A stretch of 64,000 bases of DNA from Novosphingobium nitrogenifigens DSM 19370 (GCF_000192575.1 NZ_GL876933.1:248001-312000), one strand, 5' to 3'. Counted from the stretch's first letter, positions 44,128 through 56,220 are shown. Notes: generated by a model from the letters alone, not told the origin. Made by a program: numbers and translations.

Positions 44128-47100
44128 ATTTCCGCAACCTGTCGGCCTGGTCGATCCGCAACCCGGTCGTTCCCATCGTCCTGTTCCTCGGGCTGACGCT
44201 GACCGGCATCGTCTCGTTCATGATGATGAAGGTGCAGGATCAGCCCGACATCGAATTCCCGATGGTGATCGTGTCGATTTCGCAACCGGGCGCCGCCCCG
44301 ACCGAGATCGAGAACCAGATCACCCAAAAGATCGAGGCCAGCGTCCGCACGATCGCGGGGGTGGACACGCTCACGTCAACAGCGTCGGAAGGCAGCAGCC
44401 AGACCCAGGTCCAGTTCAAGATCGGGCAGGACATCAACGCCGCCGTCAACGAGGTCAAGAACGCAGTCGATCGCGTCCGTGGCGAATTGCCCGAGGGTAT
44501 TCTCGAGCCGCAGGTCTACAAGCTCGAGACTTCGTCCGAGCCGATCGCCTATTTCGCGGTTGCGGCCGACGACATGACGATCGAGCAACTGTCGTGGTTC
44601 ATCGATGATACCGTGACGCGCCGCCTGCTCGCGATTCCGGGCATGGCCGAAGTGCAGCGCGCCGGTGGGGTCGATCGCGAGATCACCGTGACGCTCGATC
44701 CCGAACGCATGCGCTCGCAAGGGATTACCGCGACCGAGATCAATGCCGCCCTGCGTCAGGTCAATGTCAACGCGGCGGGCGGGCGCGCCGAAGTCGCCGG
44801 ATCACGACAGGCCGTGCGTGTGCTGGGCAATGCTCGCAGCGCTTTCGACCTTTCCCAGGTCGAGGTCGGTCTGACCGCCGGGCATACCGTGCGCCTGTCC
44901 GACGTTGCCGATGTGCGCGACGGCTATAGCGAGATCACCTCGATCGCGAAGTTCAACGGCAAGCCGGTGGTGACGTTCAGCATCGCCCGTGCACGCGGCG
45001 AGTCCGACGTTGCCGTCTATGACGCGGCGGTTGCCGAACTGGCAAAACTGCAAAAGGAACAGGGCAACCGCGTCCGTTTCGAGAACCTCTTCAATTCAGT
45101 GAGCTATACCCGCGATCAGTACCACACCTCGATTTCGGCGATGGTCGAAGGGGCCGTGCTGGCGGTGATCGTGGTGTTCTTCTTCCTGCGCGACTGGCGT
45201 TCGACCATCGTTTCGGCGATCGCCATTCCGCTGTCCTCGATCCCGACGTTCTGGGTCATGACGCTGATGGGCTTTACGCTCAACACCATGTCCCTGCTCG
45301 CGCTCGGGCTGGTCGCGGGCGTGCTGGTCGATGACGCCATCGTCGAGATCGAGAATATCGTCCGCCATATCCGCATGGGCAAGACACCCTATCAGGCGGC
45401 GATCGACGCGGCCGACGAAATCGGGCTGGCCGTGGTCGCGACGACATTCTCGATCGTCGCGGTGTTCCTGCCGGTGGCGATGATGCCGGGCGTCTCGGGC
45501 CAGTTCTTCAAGAATTTCGGGCTGACGGTCGTGGTCGCGGTGCTGTTCTCGCTCTTGGTCGCGCGCATGATCACGCCGATGGTGGCGGCCTATTTCATGA
45601 CATCCCATGGCGAGGCCGAACATGGCGGCGGCGTGTGGATGGACCGCTACATGAAAGTGCTGCACTGGTCGCTCGACACGGACAAGGCGCAGGCACGGCG
45701 GGCGGGGTTGATCCCCCGTCGCGGGGCTTGGTGGTATCCGCTGGTCCTGCTGGCGATCGTCGGCGGGGCAGGCGCTGCCTTTGCCGGGGCTTTCGTTGCG
45801 ATCAACCAGCCCTTGTCGCGGATGCTGCTGCCCGGTGCGGTGCCACCGCTGGCGTCGCTGGCGGGCGGGACCCTTGCCGCTGCCCTCGTCTTTTTCATCG
45901 GCACGACGTTTGCCCGCGTGGGGCGCGGTCCGCTGGCGGCGTGGCTTGGCTGGATGCGCGGGCGCGCCTGGGCGCGGCTTGTCGACCATCGCCTGTGGAT
46001 GATGGGGATCGGGCTTGGCGCGCTGGTGCTGACGTTCGTGCTGATGCAGGCGATCCCGACGCAGTTCTTCCCCGACACCGATACGGACGAGAGCCAGATC
46101 GACGTCGAAATGGTCCCCGGAACGACGATCGAGCAGACCGAGGCCAAGATGGACGAAGTCCTGGCTCTTGTTGCGCACGAACAGGAAGTGCGCGTCGCGC
46201 TGGAACGGATCAAGGAAGGCAGCGGCCACATTTTCCTGCAACTGCGCCGTGACCGTCATCGCACGTCGGTCAAGTTCGAGCGCGACCTGACCCCGCGTCT
46301 TCAGCAGGTCGCCGACGCGCGGGTCAGTTTCGCCAACCAGAACAGCGCCGGTCCGGGCAGCGGCTCCGGCCGCGCGATCAGCGTCATGCTGGCGGGGTCG
46401 GACCCCGACCTGCTCCAGCGGACGGCACAGACGCTGGTGACGCAGATGAGCGGGCTTCGGCAGGTTGTCGCCCCGCGCATCAGCGCGGATTTGCGGCGTC
46501 CCGAAATCGTCATCACCCCGCATTTCGATCTCGCCGCGTCGCTGGGCGTCACCACCCAGGCCTTGAGCCAGGTGATCCGCATCGCCACACAGGGTGAGAT
46601 CAACCAGAACAGCGCGAAATTCTCGCTTTCGGACCGCCAGGTGCCGATCCGGGTCAAATTGCCGGTCGAATCGCGCCGCGATTTCTCGACGCTGGAAAAT
46701 CTGCCCGTCCCGACCGTGACCGGCGACACGGTTCCCCTGTCGCGCGTGGCCACGATCGGTTTTGGGGCGGGGCCGACCTCGATCCAGCGCTATAACCAGA
46801 GCCGCCGCGTCTTCGTCGGTGCCGACTTGCCCCCCGATGTGCCCAAGGGGGCGGCGATGGATGCGATCAACCATTTGCCGATCATGATGGACCTGCCGAC
46901 CGGGGTATCGAACACCGCCGCGGGCGAGGAGCGTTTCCAGGCCGAACTCATGCGCAATTTCGGTGCGGCGCTGGGGGCGGGGGTCCTGCTCGTCTTCTCG
47001 GTGCTGGTTCTGCTCTACCACCGTTTCATTTCGCCGCTGGTCAACATGGGCTCGCTGTTCCTGGCGCCGCTCGGTGGGCTCCTGCTGTTGCTGGTCACGG

Positions 47101-47519
47101 GCAATCCGATGTCGCTGCCGGTCTTTATCGGCATGCTCATGCTGTTCGGCATCGTCGCCAAGAACTCGATCCTGCTGATCGATTTCGCGCTCGATGAAAT
47201 CGCGCAGGGCAAGTCCAAGCACGATGCCGTCATCGAGGCCGGGCACAAGCGGGCCCAGCCGATCGTCATGACCACCGTGGCGATGGTCGCCGGGATGGTG
47301 CCGACTTCGCTTGCCCTGGGCGGTGACGGCGGCTGGCGCGCGCCGATGGGCATTGTCGTCATCGGCGGGCTGACGCTTTCGACGCTGCTGACGCTGTTGA
47401 TCGTCCCGGCAGGCTTCAGCCTTGCCGACGGAATGGAAAAGCGGATCGGCCCCTGGCTCGCGCGCCGGGTGCTTTCGGATGGCGGTTCGCGGGGCGAGGC
47501 GGTACACCCGGCCGAGTGA
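44124..47519 (+). CDS. RND efflux transporter permease (AcrB-like) with enlarged central linker
   Basis: A 1131-residue inner-membrane proton-driven pump. The N-terminal helix and first large loop ([43 protein letters not shown]) match the family, and the proton-relay Asp pair is in TM4 ([15 protein letters not shown]). The second half starts at [24 protein letters not shown]. Between TM6 (ending near DNA 45600) and TM7 (near 46000) there are two extra hydrophobic segments (45729-45806 and 45850-45920). AcrB is about 1050 residues. Substrate unknown. Its stop overlaps the DUF445 gene. Confidence 0.92.
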   Translation: MNFRNLSAWSIRNPVVPIVLFLGLTLTGIVSFMMMKVQDQPDIEFPMVIVSISQPGAAPTEIENQITQKIEASVRTIAGVDTLTSTASEGSSQTQVQFKIGQDINAAVNEVKNAVDRVRGELPEGILEPQVYKLETSSEPIAYFAVAADDMTIEQLSWFIDDTVTRRLLAIPGMAEVQRAGGVDREITVTLDPERMRSQGITATEINAALRQVNVNAAGGRAEVAGSRQAVRVLGNARSAFDLSQVEVGLTAGHTVRLSDVADVRDGYSEITSIAKFNGKPVVTFSIARARGESDVAVYDAAVAELAKLQKEQGNRVRFENLFNSVSYTRDQYHTSISAMVEGAVLAVIVVFFFLRDWRSTIVSAIAIPLSSIPTFWVMTLMGFTLNTMSLLALGLVAGVLVDDAIVEIENIVRHIRMGKTPYQAAIDAADEIGLAVVATTFSIVAVFLPVAMMPGVSGQFFKNFGLTVVVAVLFSLLVARMITPMVAAYFMTSHGEAEHGGGVWMDRYMKVLHWSLDTDKAQARRAGLIPRRGAWWYPLVLLAIVGGAGAAFAGAFVAINQPLSRMLLPGAVPPLASLAGGTLAAALVFFIGTTFARVGRGPLAAWLGWMRGRAWARLVDHRLWMMGIGLGALVLTFVLMQAIPTQFFPDTDTDESQIDVEMVPGTTIEQTEAKMDEVLALVAHEQEVRVALERIKEGSGHIFLQLRRDRHRTSVKFERDLTPRLQQVADARVSFANQNSAGPGSGSGRAISVMLAGSDPDLLQRTAQTLVTQMSGLRQVVAPRISADLRRPEIVITPHFDLAASLGVTTQALSQVIRIATQGEINQNSAKFSLSDRQVPIRVKLPVESRRDFSTLENLPVPTVTGDTVPLSRVATIGFGAGPTSIQRYNQSRRVFVGADLPPDVPKGAAMDAINHLPIMMDLPTGVSNTAAGEERFQAELMRNFGAALGAGVLLVFSVLVLLYHRFISPLVNMGSLFLAPLGGLLLLLVTGNPMSLPVFIGMLMLFGIVAKNSILLIDFALDEIAQGKSKHDAVIEAGHKRAQPIVMTTVAMVAGMVPTSLALGGDGGWRAPMGIVVIGGLTLSTLLTLLIVPAGFSLADGMEKRIGPWLARRVLSDGGSRGEAVHPAE

Positions 47520-48814
47520 CACTTTTGCCTCGAAGTCGGCGGATCATCGCGCCCCTGTTTCCTGCCGACCCGGGACGGCGGTTGCGGGTGATCGCGACGA
47601 TGCTCCTGATGCTGATGGCGGGGACGTTCGTCGTCGCCCGGCGTCTGGAAACGCACAATCCCGGTTGGGGTTATCTCGCCGCCTTTGCCGAAGCGGCGAT
47701 GGTCGGCGGTCTGGCTGACTGGTTCGCGGTGACGGCATTGTTCCGCCGCCCACTCGGTCTTCCGATCCCGCACACAGCGATCATTCCGGCGAACAAGGAT
47801 CGCATTGCCGACAGCATGGCGGGCTTCCTGCGTGCCAATTTCCTGACGCCACAGGTTCTGGCGCGGCGATTGCACGGGCTCGATGCGGCCGGTATGCTCG
47901 GCACCTATCTGACGACGCCGTCTTCCGGACCGGAACCGGGACTTGAACCGGGAACAGGCAGGATCGGTGAAGGGGTTTCAAGTCTGCTCGCCGATGTCCT
48001 GGCGACGCTTGATCCTGACAAGGTCGGCGGTCCGCTCAAGGCTTTGCTCAGTCGCCAGATCGAACGGATCGACCTTGCCCCGTTGTTGGGGCAAGTGCTG
48101 ACGGGGATGATGGCCGATGGACGCCACATGCCAGTGATCGAAGGCCTGTTGCGCCGGGCGGGAACCTTGCTCGAAGCGCACGAGGATGCCCTGCGCACGC
48201 TTATCCACGAGCGTGCCCATACGCTGATGCGCTGGACCCGGCTCGACGAACGGCTGGCCAATGCGCTTCTCGATGCGCTTTATGCCCTGCTCGCTGAAAC
48301 CATGGTCAATCCCGACCACCCCTTGCGGCGCAAGATCGACGAGACTTTGCACAAGCTGGCGCACGACCTGATCCACGATCCCGAGATGGGTGCGCGCATT
48401 GCCCGGATGAAAGCCGATGCGCTTGCCAATCCGGCCTTTGCTGCCTGGCTCGACGGGCTGTGGGAACGCAGCCGCACCGGCCTCATCGCGCTTTTGCGCA
48501 AGCCGGGCAGCGGGGGTGGGGCCGAATGGAGCGGGAGCCTTGCTGCGCTGGGCCATGCCTTGCAGGACGATATGCGTTTGAAGGCGATGGTCAATCGCTT
48601 CACGCGCCGGACCGTGGCGGGCCTTGTCTCGCGTTATGGCGGACAGATCGTGCAGGTCGTTTCGGAAACCGTGCGGCGCTGGGATGCCGGGACGGTGACG
48701 CGCCGGATCGAAAGCGCGGTCGGGCGCGACCTGCAATTCATCCGTATCAACGGAACGCTTGTCGGCGGGCTGGTCGGCCTTGCGCTGCACGGGCTGGAGC
48801 AACTGGTGACATGA
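47516..48814 (+). CDS. DUF445 (YjiN-like) membrane protein
   Basis: A 432-residue protein with an N-terminal membrane region (RVIATMLLMLMAGTFVVARRL and WGYLAAFAEAAMVGGLADWFAVTALFRRPLGLPIPHTAIIP, the DUF445 signature), a long amphipathic helical middle, and a C-terminal membrane helix (RINGTLVGGLVGLALHGLEQL). Function is unknown. The GTG at 47516 overlaps the RND stop (GTGA), and the stop overlaps the acetyltransferase start, so four genes from 42919 to 49341 form a tight operon. Confidence 0.88.
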   Translation: MTLLPRSRRIIAPLFPADPGRRLRVIATMLLMLMAGTFVVARRLETHNPGWGYLAAFAEAAMVGGLADWFAVTALFRRPLGLPIPHTAIIPANKDRIADSMAGFLRANFLTPQVLARRLHGLDAAGMLGTYLTTPSSGPEPGLEPGTGRIGEGVSSLLADVLATLDPDKVGGPLKALLSRQIERIDLAPLLGQVLTGMMADGRHMPVIEGLLRRAGTLLEAHEDALRTLIHERAHTLMRWTRLDERLANALLDALYALLAETMVNPDHPLRRKIDETLHKLAHDLIHDPEMGARIARMKADALANPAFAAWLDGLWERSRTGLIALLRKPGSGGGAEWSGSLAALGHALQDDMRLKAMVNRFTRRTVAGLVSRYGGQIVQVVSETVRRWDAGTVTRRIESAVGRDLQFIRINGTLVGGLVGLALHGLEQLVT

Positions 48815-49341
48815 CTACGCCGCTCGTTTCCACCGACAGGCTTGATCTCTGGCGCCCGGTGGCAGGGGATTTCGCCGACATCTGTGCGCTTGTCGAACCC
48901 GAAGCGGTGCGCCGCCATCTCGGCAATCGCCCCGTCCGCGCACCGGACGAATTCGCGCGGTTCCAGCGCAATGCGGGCAGCTGGGCGCTGTACGGTTATG
49001 GCAATTGCATCGTCCGCCTGCGCGATGAGCCGACAGTGGTCGGTCTTTGCGGCGTGTTCCATAGCTGGCGGGGCATCGGCCATGGTCTCGACGACGCGGC
49101 CGAAGCGGGCTGGATCATCGGCGAGGGCTATTGGGGGCGCGGACTGGCGCGCGAGGCGATGACGGCCGCGCTGGACTGGTTCGACCGGACCCATGGTCCA
49201 AGACGTATCGGCTGCATCATAGAGCCGGAAAATAACGGCTCGCTCGCTCTGGCCGACCGGCTCGGATTTGTCCGCACCGGCATGGCCGAACTTGATGGCG
49301 TGCCGCTGGCTGTTCTCGAACGCAACCACGTCAACGCATAG
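48811..49341 (+). CDS. GNAT family N-acetyltransferase (RimJ/RimL-like)
   Basis: A 176-residue acetyl-CoA-dependent transferase. Typical order: VSTDRLDLWRPVAGDFADIC, then VGLCGVFHSW, then the acetyl-CoA loop AGWIIGEGYWGRGLAREAMTAAL, then GCIIEPENNGSLALADRLGFVRTG. It resembles the subgroup acting on N-termini or small molecules; the substrate is unknown. It overlaps DUF445 by ATGA. Confidence 0.9.
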   Translation: MTTPLVSTDRLDLWRPVAGDFADICALVEPEAVRRHLGNRPVRAPDEFARFQRNAGSWALYGYGNCIVRLRDEPTVVGLCGVFHSWRGIGHGLDDAAEAGWIIGEGYWGRGLAREAMTAALDWFDRTHGPRRIGCIIEPENNGSLALADRLGFVRTGMAELDGVPLAVLERNHVNA

Positions 49342-49456
49342 GTTTTTCCGGAAAATAAGACACTTGCTGTAACCTCGACGTCGTCGAACTGTAAAAAATC
49401 ACCCCTAGCGCGCTGGCGCCGCATCAGACGGCCCGACCTTTCCAGGGGGTGATAAC

Positions 49457-51961
49457 ATGTTCGTTCGCAACCGCCTTCGCGCGTCCATTTCCATTCTGGC
49501 CTTTGTGGCTGCCGCTCATGCCGGGCTTGCCCATGCCGAGGACGCCGCGCCTGCTGCGGCCCCGGCAAATGCCGGTTCGGCCAAGGCGGATGCCGGCGAT
49601 GCGGGTTCCGCGATCATCGTCACCGCCAAGACGACGCGCTCGGCCACGGCCGTGACCGGCGCCGAAATCCAGAAGATCCTGCCCGGCGTCTCGCCGCTCA
49701 AGGCGATCCAGACTCTGCCCGGCGTGTTCTATGTCACGGCCGACCCGTGGGGGAACAACGAGCAGAACGCCCAGATCTTCATCCACGGCTTCAACTACCA
49801 GCAGCTTGGCTACACGCTCGACGGGCTGCCGCTGGGTGACCAGAACTACGGCAACTATAACGGTCTTGCGCCCCAGCGTGCGGTCATTTCCGAAAACGTC
49901 GGGCGCGCGGTCGTTTCGACCGGTGCAGGTGATCTCGGCACGGCTTCGACCAGCAATCTGGGTGGCGCGATCGAAACCTTCACGTCCGATCCCAAGGCCA
50001 ATCTGGGCCTTGATGTCGCCGAAACCATCGGCAGCTACGGCACTTCGCGCACCTATGCGCGGGTCGACACCGGCAGCTTCGGGCCCGGCAAGGAAACCCG
50101 CGCCTATCTCTCGTTCGCGCGCCAGCGGGCCCGGGCATGGGATTTCAACGGCATCCAGGGCGGTTGGCAGGCCAATGCCAAGCTGGTCCATGAAAACACC
50201 GCGGGCAAGCTGACCGCCTATTTCGACTATTCGGACAAGACCGAGCCGAACGAGGACGCGACCAGCTATTCGGCGACGCAGACCTACACGCCTTATACCC
50301 GCCCCTATCTCTATCCCAACTACGGCGCGCAGAAGTCCTACCTCGACGCCTATGGCAACACGCCCACGGCCGACGGCAGCAACTATCGCAACTATTATTC
50401 CGACGCGCAGCGCACCGACTATCTCGCCTATCTGAAGTACGACGCCTACCTGTCGGACAAGATCACCTGGTCGAACCAGGTCTATTTCCATCACAACGAC
50501 GGCGTCGGCGTCGTGGCCGGGCCGCTGGGTCAGTCGATCACGGTGATCCAGGCCTATCTCGACCCCAATTACGCGACCGACACCCATTTCACGGGCAACC
50601 ACAACGGCCTCAACAACACCGCGCTGGGTTCGGCGCTGGTGGCGGCGACCGGCGGTTCGGGGCTGGTCATCCGCACGACCGAATATCGCATCGATCGTGA
50701 AGGTTTCCTCTCGACGCTCCATGCCAATCTGGGCGCGCACCAGATCGAATTCGGCGCCTGGTTCGAACACAACAGCGCGACGCAGTGGCGCCGCTGGTAC
50801 GGGGCCGACGACAGCAATCCGTCGAGCTTCTCGCCCTATATCCGCCCGACCAATCCGCTGTTCACCCAGTATCAGGGCGAAGCCCGGGTCGAAGAGCTTC
50901 AGCTGCACCTGCAGGACACCTGGCGCCTGACGCCGCGCCTGCTGGTCGAAGGCGGCTTCAAGACGAGCGCGCAGTGGGCGAACGGCTGGTATCCGATCCA
51001 GCCTGCCACCGGTTCGCTGTCGGGCCTGTCGGGCGGCCTGCCGCAGGGGCGGATCAACACGCTGCGCTGGTTCCTGCCCGCGTTCGGCGCCAAGTATGAT
51101 CTCACCAGCCACGAACAGCTCTATCTCAACGTGCAGAAGAACCTGCGCCAGTACATGACCTATCTGGGTGGCGCGTCGCTCTCGCCGTGGTTCACCGGCA
51201 GCCAGGCGGCGTTCGACACCTTTGCCAGCCAGGGCAAGCCGGAAACGAGCTGGACCTATGAAATCGGTCTGCGCAGCCGACGGACGTTCACCGGCTCGCC
51301 GCTCTCGGCGATCGAGGCGCAGGTCAATTACTATCACGTCGTCTTCAACAACCGCCAGCTGGCGATCAACACCAACCCCGGCGGTATCGCGGGCAGCGGC
51401 ATCACCGGCGGGACGGCCATTCTGGTCAACGTGGGCAGCGTTCACACCGATGGCGTCGATGCGGCGTTCACGCTGCACTTCGGTCAGCAGTTCTCGCTCT
51501 ACAACGCGCTGTCGTACAACCGCTCGACCTATCAGAGCGACTATACCTCGACCGCGAACGGCATCGGCGCTGCGACCGGGACTTGCGGTGGCGGCACCAA
51601 TGTCGTCGCGACGTGCGGCAAGGTCGTTCCGGGCTCGCCGACCTGGATGAACAAGACGGTGGCCTCGCTCAATCTCGGCGCTCTCGAAGCGCAGGTGATC
51701 GGCGATTATATCGGCAGCCGCTATGCGACCTATACCAATGACACCAGCGTTCCTTCAACGTTCCAGGCGTCGGCGCGGGTCACTCTGCACCTGCCCGCCG
51801 AAAAGCTGCACGTTGCCAAGGCCGACGTCAGCCTCAATGTCACCAACATTTCCAACACGACCGGTGCCTCTTCGCTGTCGATCGGCTCGGCGTCGAAGAA
51901 CTACTCGGTCTATCCGATCGCGCCGCGTCAGTGGTTCGTGACCTTCGGTCTCGGCTTCTGA
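49457..51961 (+). CDS. TonB-dependent outer-membrane receptor
   Basis: An 834-residue receptor with a signal peptide (SISILAFVAAAHAGLAHA), a short Ala-rich linker, a TonB-box-like IIVTAKT stretch, a plug domain (LKAIQTLPGVFYVTADPWGNNEQNAQIFIHGFN ... LDGLPLGDQNYGNYNG), and a 22-strand barrel ending in FVTFGLGF with the terminal Phe. It contains many Tyr/Asn/Gly strands. No FecI/FecR, no transporter and no degradation gene is next to it; the next gene is a lone ModE-like regulator. The ligand is unknown. GGGGGTGA precedes the ATG. Confidence 0.93.
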   Translation: MFVRNRLRASISILAFVAAAHAGLAHAEDAAPAAAPANAGSAKADAGDAGSAIIVTAKTTRSATAVTGAEIQKILPGVSPLKAIQTLPGVFYVTADPWGNNEQNAQIFIHGFNYQQLGYTLDGLPLGDQNYGNYNGLAPQRAVISENVGRAVVSTGAGDLGTASTSNLGGAIETFTSDPKANLGLDVAETIGSYGTSRTYARVDTGSFGPGKETRAYLSFARQRARAWDFNGIQGGWQANAKLVHENTAGKLTAYFDYSDKTEPNEDATSYSATQTYTPYTRPYLYPNYGAQKSYLDAYGNTPTADGSNYRNYYSDAQRTDYLAYLKYDAYLSDKITWSNQVYFHHNDGVGVVAGPLGQSITVIQAYLDPNYATDTHFTGNHNGLNNTALGSALVAATGGSGLVIRTTEYRIDREGFLSTLHANLGAHQIEFGAWFEHNSATQWRRWYGADDSNPSSFSPYIRPTNPLFTQYQGEARVEELQLHLQDTWRLTPRLLVEGGFKTSAQWANGWYPIQPATGSLSGLSGGLPQGRINTLRWFLPAFGAKYDLTSHEQLYLNVQKNLRQYMTYLGGASLSPWFTGSQAAFDTFASQGKPETSWTYEIGLRSRRTFTGSPLSAIEAQVNYYHVVFNNRQLAINTNPGGIAGSGITGGTAILVNVGSVHTDGVDAAFTLHFGQQFSLYNALSYNRSTYQSDYTSTANGIGAATGTCGGGTNVVATCGKVVPGSPTWMNKTVASLNLGALEAQVIGDYIGSRYATYTNDTSVPSTFQASARVTLHLPAEKLHVAKADVSLNVTNISNTTGASSLSIGSASKNYSVYPIAPRQWFVTFGLGF

Positions 51962-51987
51962 TCCGAACGGACAGGGTTTGAACAGGG

Positions 51988-52020
51988 CAAGGGGGAGTTG
52001 CGCCGCGCAACTCCCCCTTG
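51988..52020 (+). terminator. Strong hairpin after the TonB receptor
   Basis: CAAGGGGGAGTTGCG pairs perfectly (15 bp) with CGCAACTCCCCCTTG around a 3-nt loop. The 3' end is weakly T-rich (CTGCATTT). Confidence 0.8.
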
Positions 52021-52092
52021 CTGCATTTGGGGCGACTCCAAGAGGCGGGGGGCTTTTCAAGTCCTTCGTCCTGCGGCAGGCTTCGTGGCCTC

Positions 52093-52470
52093 ATGACATT
52101 CACGCTCAAGATCAAGATCCAGCTGCTCTGCGGCCCGGAAATCGCGATGGGACCGGGCAAGGCCGACTTGCTTGAAGCCATCGGTGCGCATGGCTCGATT
52201 TCGGCGGCCGGACGGGCGATGGGGATGAGCTATCGTCGCGCGTGGCTTCTGGTCGACGTCATGAACCGCTGCTGGCGCGAGCCGCTGGTCGAAACTTCGG
52301 CGGGCAGTTCCCAGCATGGCGGCGGGGCGCGGCTGACGCCGCTGGGTCAGACCGTGCTTGCCCATTATCGCGCGCTTCAGGCCGGGGTTGCCGCTGCTGC
52401 ATCGGGCCCGGATCGGGCCGCGCTTGTCGACCTGTTGCTCGACGAACCCAAGGCCAGCCAGAAGGACTAG
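52093..52470 (+). CDS. ModE-type winged-helix regulator (DNA-binding domain only)
   Basis: A 125-residue single-domain regulator like the N-terminal half of ModE: LLEAIGAHGSISAAGRAMGMSYRRAWLLVDVMNRCWREPLV is the HTH, followed by TSAGSSQHGGGARLTPLGQTVLAHYRALQ. The molybdate-binding TOBE domain is absent, as in the short ModE-like proteins of many Alphaproteobacteria. It lies downstream of the TonB receptor, separated by a terminator. No modABC genes are in view, so a link to metal uptake is only a guess. Confidence 0.85.
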   Translation: MTFTLKIKIQLLCGPEIAMGPGKADLLEAIGAHGSISAAGRAMGMSYRRAWLLVDVMNRCWREPLVETSAGSSQHGGGARLTPLGQTVLAHYRALQAGVAAAASGPDRAALVDLLLDEPKASQKD

Positions 52471-52487
52471 CCGACCTTCGGCGATGC

Positions 52488-53813
52488 TCAGAAAAGTGGC
52501 GGACGTCCTGCACGCACGCTGCGCAAGGTCGCCTCGGGCGCGATCCGGGTGCCGCCGCGCTTGGGAACGGCGATCCGCTGCGACAGGTAGATGCCGTTGT
52601 GGCCCGAGCAGACATAGGCCAGGAAACAGGCGACCGCGATCGGCACCATGTGCGTCGCACCGAACAGTTCGAGCCCCATGATCGTGCAGGCGAGCGGCGT
52701 ATTGGCGGCCCCGGCAAAGACCGCGATGAAGCCGAGCCCGGCGAAGAGATCGACGGGCGCCCCCATCACTCCGGCAAGTGCATTGCCGAGGCCTGCACCG
52801 ATGAAGAACAGCGGCGTGACTTCCCCGCCCTTGAACCCGGTCGAAAGCGTGATCACCGTGAACACCAGCTTGAGCGCCCAGCTCCAGTGATCGATCGGGC
52901 CGGTGAAGAAACCGGGAATGGTGGGATCGCCTGGAATGGCCGTCCATACGCCAAGGCCGAGATAGGCGCGGGTGCCCAGAAGTGACGTCAGGGCAATGAC
53001 GGCAAGGCCGCCGACGACGGGACGCGCCGGGCCATAGGGGATCACCCGTTTGATCCATCCGCCCAGGGCATGGTTCGCTTCGGCAAAGATCAGGGCGACG
53101 AGGCCGAAGAGAACGCCTGCCACGGCTGCCTTGCCCAAGAGGAGCGGATCGAGCGGCCCGGCGCCCTCGCTGCCCGCCATCCAGCCGATGCGATAGACGG
53201 TGTGATGGATGCCCCAGCGCTGGCATGTCCAGTCCGCGACGATTCCCGCGGCAAGGCAGGGGATGAGCGCTGCATATTCCATGCGCCCGATCGCCAGCAC
53301 TTCGAGCGCGAAGACGGCCCCGGCAAGCGGCGTGCCGAAAACGGCTCCGAATCCGGCGGCGATCCCGGCCATGAGGATCACGCGCAAGGCATCTTCATCA
53401 AGACGCGCAAGTTTGCCGACCGCGCTCGCCAGACTGCCGCCGAGTTGGACCGCGGTGCCCTCGCGCCCGGCCGAGCCCCCGAACAGGTGCGTCGCGACGG
53501 TGCCGACGAAAATCAGGGGAGCCATGCGCAGCGGTACGCCGCCGTCGGGATCGTGGATCTGTTCCACGATCAGGTTGTTGCCCCCTTCGACGCTCTTGCC
53601 CAGCCAGTGATAGGCAAGGCCGATCACCGCGCCTCCGACCGGTAGCAGAAACAGCAGCCAGGGATGATCGAACCGTATCTTCGTGACTGCGTCGAGGCTC
53701 CACAGGAAGGCGGCACAGACCGACCCGACCAGAGCCGCCATGGGCACGATCAGGATGGCCCAGCGCAGGATCGAACGGACAATCGCGAAAAGGTCGTCAA
53801 AGGCAGCGCGCAC
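52488..53813 (-). CDS. CLC-type fluoride/proton antiporter (CLC-F) candidate
   Basis: A 441-residue CLC channel-family protein with about twelve hydrophobic helices. Selectivity regions read [12 protein letters not shown] (residues 77-88) in place of the GSGIPE of chloride CLCs, and [12 protein letters not shown] (112-123) with GREGT instead of [17 protein letters not shown] and [12 protein letters not shown] follow. I associate the GREGT variant with the fluoride-exporting CLC-F clade. The start is the GTG at 53813 with AGGGGG 5 nt upstream. A fluoride riboswitch candidate directly upstream supports the substrate. Chloride transport is the alternative. Confidence 0.85.
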   Translation of the reverse strand: MRAAFDDLFAIVRSILRWAILIVPMAALVGSVCAAFLWSLDAVTKIRFDHPWLLFLLPVGGAVIGLAYHWLGKSVEGGNNLIVEQIHDPDGGVPLRMAPLIFVGTVATHLFGGSAGREGTAVQLGGSLASAVGKLARLDEDALRVILMAGIAAGFGAVFGTPLAGAVFALEVLAIGRMEYAALIPCLAAGIVADWTCQRWGIHHTVYRIGWMAGSEGAGPLDPLLLGKAAVAGVLFGLVALIFAEANHALGGWIKRVIPYGPARPVVGGLAVIALTSLLGTRAYLGLGVWTAIPGDPTIPGFFTGPIDHWSWALKLVFTVITLSTGFKGGEVTPLFFIGAGLGNALAGVMGAPVDLFAGLGFIAVFAGAANTPLACTIMGLELFGATHMVPIAVACFLAYVCSGHNGIYLSQRIAVPKRGGTRIAPEATLRSVRAGRPPLF

Positions 53814-53841
53814 AATTCCCCCTTGGTGCCGAAACGGCGAA

Positions 53842-53930
53842 GGCAGGAATCATCAGCCTTTCGACAAGAGAGCCCGTCGAAAGGCGGTTCGGCCTGTGCG
53901 GCACAGCAGGCCCGGCGGAAATCCATCGCC
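53842..53930 (-). promoter_or_regulatory. Fluoride riboswitch (crcB RNA) candidate upstream of the CLC-F gene
   Basis: On the minus strand, GGCGATGGATTTCCGCC forms P1 with the conserved GATGG in its loop. An extra small hairpin (GGCCTG-N10-CAGGCC) follows. Then come AACC, a perfect 10-bp stem (GCCTTTCGAC / GTCGAAAGGC), and the conserved TGATGATTCCT. In the P. syringae fluoride riboswitch the same order is seen: GGAGATGG..TTCCTCC, AACC, a stem, TGATGATGCCT. The pseudoknot partners GGATT/ATTCC match with one U-U mismatch. The GTG start is 28 nt downstream. ATTCC can also pair with GGAAT in the ribosome binding site, a plausible off-state. Confidence 0.85.
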
Positions 53931-53975
53931 GTCATCGCAGATGCCGCAATGGCAGGGGGAGGTCAAGAAAATGAA

Positions 53976-54004
53976 AAGGGCCGGAAGGTTTCCCTTCCGG
54001 CCCC
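53976..54004 (-). terminator. Rho-independent terminator of groESL
   Basis: GGGCCGGAAGG pairs with CCTTCCGGCCC around a TTTC loop (11 bp); on the minus strand it is followed by CCCTTTTCATTTTC. A second hairpin, ATCGGGAACT / AGTTCCCGAT, lies at 54089-54121 next to the groL stop. Confidence 0.8.
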
Positions 54005-54128
54005 ATCATGCCGTTCGGCAGGAAGCGTGAACTTCGTATGTCTCAAAACGCACCACAAGGTGTGTTTCGGGCTCGGCCGGTGCCGAACCATCGGGAACTC
54101 CTGCAAGCCGAAGTTCCCGATCAGGCAA

Positions 54129-56097
<1,969 letters not shown>

Positions 56098-56164
56098 GGG
56101 TTGCTCCCTCTTCCATTTTGAACATCCGGCCGGGAGGGCCGGACTGGAGTTGCGAATTTCGGGT

Positions 56165-56191
56165 CTGGCACTCTGGGTTCAAGAGTGCCAG
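56165..56191 (-). promoter_or_regulatory. CIRCE element (HrcA operator) of groESL
   Basis: CTGGCACTC-N9-GAGTGCCAG is a perfect 9-bp inverted repeat with the 9-nt spacer of CIRCE (consensus TTAGCACTC-N9-GAGTGCTAA); two positions differ in each arm. It is 68 bp upstream of groES, so HrcA repression of groESL is expected. Confidence 0.9.
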
Positions 56192-56220
56192 CGGGGATAT
56201 GGGAGGTACCCCCAAGGGCG

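Noticed and set aside
45096..47522. 808-residue frame antisense to the RND permease
   Set aside because: Rich in Gln, Arg, His and Asp with no domain; shadow of a clear RND gene.
49342..49456. Cobalamin or other riboswitch upstream of the TonB receptor
   Set aside because: The 115-nt gap is too short for a full cobalamin riboswitch and lacks its conserved box.
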